Assembly (NCBI GenBank): GCA_024763185.1
Contig: JANTFY010000084.1
Coordinates: 1 to 8,928, forward strand
Reading direction: 5' to 3'
Length of the DNA stretch: 8,928 nt
Source: Gammaproteobacteria bacterium
GTDB lineage: Bacteria; Pseudomonadota; Gammaproteobacteria; GCA-001735895
Shown here: in pieces, positions 6,864 to 8,928 of the stretch
Layout of the letters: each line of letters opens with the position of its first letter
Position numbering within the stretch: the first letter of the stretch is position 1
Made by a program: the position numbers and the translations under genes
The notes under the pieces: model-generated
What the model was told of the DNA's origin: nothing
Databases searched by the model: none
What the model saw: the letters and a program-made list of their open reading frames with translations, nothing else

Positions 6864-7182
6864 ATGCCTTACACCTTTATAAACAGGAAATTTTTCCTAT
6901 TAAGTAGTCTTTAATGTCTGATCTGAACCATATTAATGGTAGGAATTTTGATGGTTGTTCCCAGTCAGCAGTTATTTACATGCTGAAGTACCTAGGCGAC
7001 TTTGTGCCATTAACAACTTATCAATTTTTCCAGCCGTGTTATCGCTACTCAAGTCACCGGGCTGAGGGTGCTGAATAAGTGTCTTTCTGTTGGTCAGGGC
7101 CTCTCATGTTCTTTTTCATTTGTTCTGAACCTGATCTTTACCTTCCCGTTAAGCTATGAATTTTAGTAACCTGTCAGGCATT
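6864..7182. other. Intergenic region without a confident gene
   Basis: This stretch lies between the tRNA terminator and the end of the permease gene, at a convergent junction. I find no RNA gene, transposase or known repeat in it. It contains a near-palindrome AGGAAATTTTTCCT just after the terminator and one small open frame (listed separately). No second copy of the tRNA 3' end is present, so there is no direct sign of an integrated element here. Confidence 0.5.
6914..7078 (+). CDS. Hypothetical small ORF (54 aa), doubtful
   Basis: An ATG at 6914 opens a 54-codon frame ending in TAA at 7076-7078. The protein begins MSDLNHINGRNFDGC and ends SSHRAEGAE. No Shine-Dalgarno sequence precedes the ATG, and no promoter is evident after the terminator at 6863. 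I recognise no domain; the central part (SAVIYMLKYL) could form a helix. The same frame continues after the stop for about 27 more codons, which might mean a decayed gene. It may equally be chance in an A/T-rich intergenic region. Confidence 0.15.
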   Translation: MSDLNHINGRNFDGCSQSAVIYMLKYLGDFVPLTTYQFFQPCYRYSSHRAEGAE

Positions 7183-7209
7183 AAAAAATGGCTGGATTGA
7201 CAGTGCCAT
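7183..7209 (-). terminator. Probable intrinsic terminator of the purine permease
   Basis: Read on the minus strand, ATGGC (7209-7205) pairs with GCCAT (7192-7188) around a 12-nt loop, followed by TTTTTT (7188-7183). It lies 45 bp beyond the permease stop. The stem is only 5 bp and the loop is large, so strength is uncertain. The outer arm overlaps a perfect 12-bp palindrome, TGCCATATGGCA (7204-7215). Confidence 0.4.
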
Positions 7210-7253
7210 ATGGCAATAAAGTTAATGTTCTTCTATTCACTATTTAGGAAGTG

Positions 7254-8669
7254 TCAAGAAGATATAGATTGAGGTTCAGGTTCAGCTTGATCTGTTTTTG
7301 CAGTATCCGCGGCAGCTTCAGTAGTATCTTCCGGTAGTACCAGCGTCATAAAGATGGCTGACAAGCCGGCGACAGTTACCGGGCTACCTAGAATAGCACC
7401 GACCAGTTTTGGAGCGCCCTCTACCAGCTCAGGAACATAACCGACGCCAAGACCAAGGCCAAAACTAACACCCATGATCAACAGGTTGCGGCGAGACATT
7501 CGTTCGGATGCGAGGATCTTTACACCGGCAGCAGCAACCGTACCAAACATCACCAGCGTTGCTCCACCAAGCACCGGTTTGGGGATGTTTTGCAGGATTG
7601 CACCCACGACCGGGAAAAGACCCAGCACCAGCAGTATCCCACCGATCCAGATGCCAATATGGCGACTGGCTACACCAGTTAACTGGATAACACCGTTGTT
7701 CTGGCTGAAAGTAGTATTGGGAAAGGTATTGAACATGGCGGCGATCATTGAATTTATGCCATCACCCAATACACCACCGCGAACACGATTGAGATAGTCT
7801 GGTCCTGAAACCGGCAACTTGGATATGCCGCAGTTGGCCGTAATATCTCCGGTAGATTCAATAGCGGTAATCAGATACAAAAATCCGAACGCAACCAGTG
7901 CCGTAACATCGACATTAAAGCCATACTTGAAGGGCAAGGGAACAGCGATCAGATTGAACTCACCCAACTTGAATGGAGCGGCACCCATGCCAAAAGCGAG
8001 CGCCCAACCAACGGCCATCGCGACCACGATAGCAGTCAATCGAATCCATTGGTTTCTCGCCGTATTCAGTGCCACAACCAGCGCCACGACAGTGAAACCA
8101 ATAATAATATTGTTTACGCTTGCAAATTTTTCCGGCAAATTGTCCTGCACATATTTACCACCAGCAATATCGGTCATGCCGACCTTGATCAGGTAAATTC
8201 CTATCGTGGTAATGACGATACCGGTGACCACCGGGCGAATGATCTTGCCCAGTTTTTCTATGAAGAAGCTGGCAAAGATTTCGACAAAAGCAGCGATAAA
8301 ACACGCTGCAAAAATGGTTGCTAGAATTTCTTCGCTACCGCCACCTGTTGCCTTAACGGCAAAACCGGTTGCCAAAATGGTACCGAGGAAAGCAAAACTG
8401 GTTCCCTGAACGCAGATCAATCCAGCCCCAACAGGGCCTATTCGACGCGCCTGGATCATGGTTCCTACACCGGAAACCACCAATGCCATACTGATTAAAT
8501 AGGGAATATGCTCGCCTAGGCCGAGAACTCCACCAATGATTAATGTGGGAGTAATAATTCCCACAAAACTGGCCAATACATGCTGAAGGCCAGCAAAAAA
8601 AGATTCAACTGCACCGGGTTTATCGTCGACTTTATAGATCAAATCATCGACCTGTTGTATATCGCTCAT
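7254..8669 (-). CDS. NCS2-family purine (xanthine/urate-type) permease, XanQ-like
   Basis: The product is a 471-aa inner-membrane protein with some 12 or more hydrophobic segments, matching the nucleobase:cation symporter-2 family and closest in recall to E. coli XanQ (466 aa), a proton-coupled xanthine importer. Shared features: the N-terminus MSDIQQVDDLIYKVDDKP, the QH motif in the first membrane segment (H30), E271 in YLITAIESTGDIT, D303 in GGVLGDG, and Q323-N324 in the family signature TTFSQNNGVIQLTGVASR. These sit one residue from the XanQ functional residues E272, D304, Q324 and N325. The polar tail (EDTTEAAADTAKTDQAEPEPQSISS) is longer than in XanQ and probably cytoplasmic. Xanthine, urate or another purine cannot be told apart here. 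The start ATG (8669-8667) has AAGG 7 nt upstream. Its sigma54-type promoter suggests nitrogen control. It faces the csrA/tRNA unit and has no functional partner in the window. Confidence 0.92.
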   Translation of the reverse strand: MSDIQQVDDLIYKVDDKPGAVESFFAGLQHVLASFVGIITPTLIIGGVLGLGEHIPYLISMALVVSGVGTMIQARRIGPVGAGLICVQGTSFAFLGTILATGFAVKATGGGSEEILATIFAACFIAAFVEIFASFFIEKLGKIIRPVVTGIVITTIGIYLIKVGMTDIAGGKYVQDNLPEKFASVNNIIIGFTVVALVVALNTARNQWIRLTAIVVAMAVGWALAFGMGAAPFKLGEFNLIAVPLPFKYGFNVDVTALVAFGFLYLITAIESTGDITANCGISKLPVSGPDYLNRVRGGVLGDGINSMIAAMFNTFPNTTFSQNNGVIQLTGVASRHIGIWIGGILLVLGLFPVVGAILQNIPKPVLGGATLVMFGTVAAAGVKILASERMSRRNLLIMGVSFGLGLGVGYVPELVEGAPKLVGAILGSPVTVAGLSAIFMTLVLPEDTTEAAADTAKTDQAEPEPQSISS

Positions 8670-8701
8670 TGTGCTGCCTTTTTAGTTAGTTTGAATAGGT
8701 A

Positions 8702-8720
8702 TAAGCAAAGTCTATGCCAG
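8702..8720 (-). promoter_or_regulatory. Sigma54 (RpoN) -24/-12 promoter of the purine permease
   Basis: The minus strand reads CTGGCATAGACTTTGCTTA. This fits the sigma54 consensus TGGCACG-N4-TTGCW: TGGCA at 8719-8715, four spacer bases and TTGCT after them. The invariant GG (8718-8717) and GC (8706-8705) are exactly 10 bp apart. The start site would be near 8693, giving a leader of about 24 nt that contains the AAGG ribosome site (8680-8677). No good sigma70 promoter was found between it and the gene. Sigma54 promoters need an activator bound upstream, such as NtrC. Confidence 0.7.
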
Positions 8721-8928
8721 AGTTTTTAAAAATGTTCCAGGGGTATTTTTAGGTCTGGATCGAGCAGTGCTGCAGGATAAAAGAGCCTCAAAAAATGCTG
8801 CCCATCTAATACTGTGACTCTGATAATTAACTTATTAACCTGGCGACTAAATATATCGTGTTCAGCCGCTTCATGCTTGTTTCCAACAAGGCATCAGTAC
8901 GCCGCTGTAGTCATTCTCCAGCAAGGAC
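8721..8928. other. Upstream control region of the permease; no confident gene
   Basis: About 200 bp upstream of the sigma54 promoter with no convincing coding region. It holds A/T-rich stretches that could be bent or bind IHF (not proven by motif) and an inverted repeat at 8873-8894. On the minus strand an open frame enters from the window edge and ends at 8871 after 18 codons (SLLENDYSGVLMPCWKQA); this could be the tail of a neighbouring or broken gene, but it is too short to identify. Confidence 0.4.
8873..8894. repeat. Inverted repeat upstream of the permease promoter
   Basis: CTTGTT (8876-8881) and AACAAG (8885-8890) form perfect 6-bp arms around TCC. With one extra G on the right arm the symmetry extends to ATGCTTGTT and AACAAGgCAT. 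It is centred about 190 bp upstream of the predicted sigma54 start, a usual distance for an activator site, but it could instead be the 3'-end hairpin of a gene outside the window. Confidence 0.45.

Noticed and set aside
7819..8196. Plus-strand open frame of 125 codons opposite the permease
   Set aside because: It is antisense to strongly conserved NCS2 membrane segments and has no recognisable domain.
8871..8927. Partial minus-strand frame (SLLENDYSGVLMPCWKQA) as a transposase or receiver-domain remnant
   Set aside because: DYSGVLM loosely recalls both IS66-type transposases and response-regulator receivers, but 18 residues cannot decide; left as unassigned.
1..8928. CRISPR array, toxin-antitoxin pair, defence island or new multi-gene system
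   Set aside because: No spaced direct repeats, no paired small genes and no defence-type domains are seen; all large genes belong to well-known families.

Overview
The window is a gammaproteobacterial chromosome segment of moderate GC content. The organism class is inferred from gene order and protein sequence: mutS diverges from pncC (cinA-like), followed by recA, recX, alaS, lysC, csrA and tRNA-Ser(GCU). This is a well-known gammaproteobacterial order. Several active-site residues fall at the same numbers as in the Escherichia coli proteins. I cannot name a genus.

Layout. Positions 1-71 are the first 23 codons of mutS on the minus strand. From 102 the plus strand carries pncC (NMN deamidase), recA, recX, alaS, lysC, csrA and a class II tRNA-Ser that ends in a strong intrinsic terminator (6839-6863). 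recA-recX-alaS are closely spaced (9 and 22 bp) and probably co-transcribed. lysC has its own sigma70 promoter, and csrA has a long structured leader. From 6864 to 7253 there is a roughly 390-bp stretch with no confident gene. A minus-strand XanQ-like purine permease follows (7254-8669), transcribed toward the tRNA. The last 259 bases hold its upstream control region.

How the parts fit. The left part covers DNA repair and recombination (mutS, recA, recX), NAD salvage (pncC), alanine charging of tRNA, entry to the aspartate amino-acid pathway and the global RNA-binding regulator CsrA. The permease breaks this core order after the tRNA. It has a good sigma54 (RpoN) -24/-12 promoter, which fits purine uptake as a nitrogen source under nitrogen limitation.

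I see no novel multi-gene system, CRISPR array or intact mobile element. The points worth a second look are regulatory: the sigma54 promoter and a distant inverted repeat at the permease, a probable internal start for a lysC beta subunit, a GGA-loop hairpin in the csrA leader, a probably leaderless pncC transcript whose -35 box overlaps the mutS start codon, and a degenerate operator over the recA -10 box.
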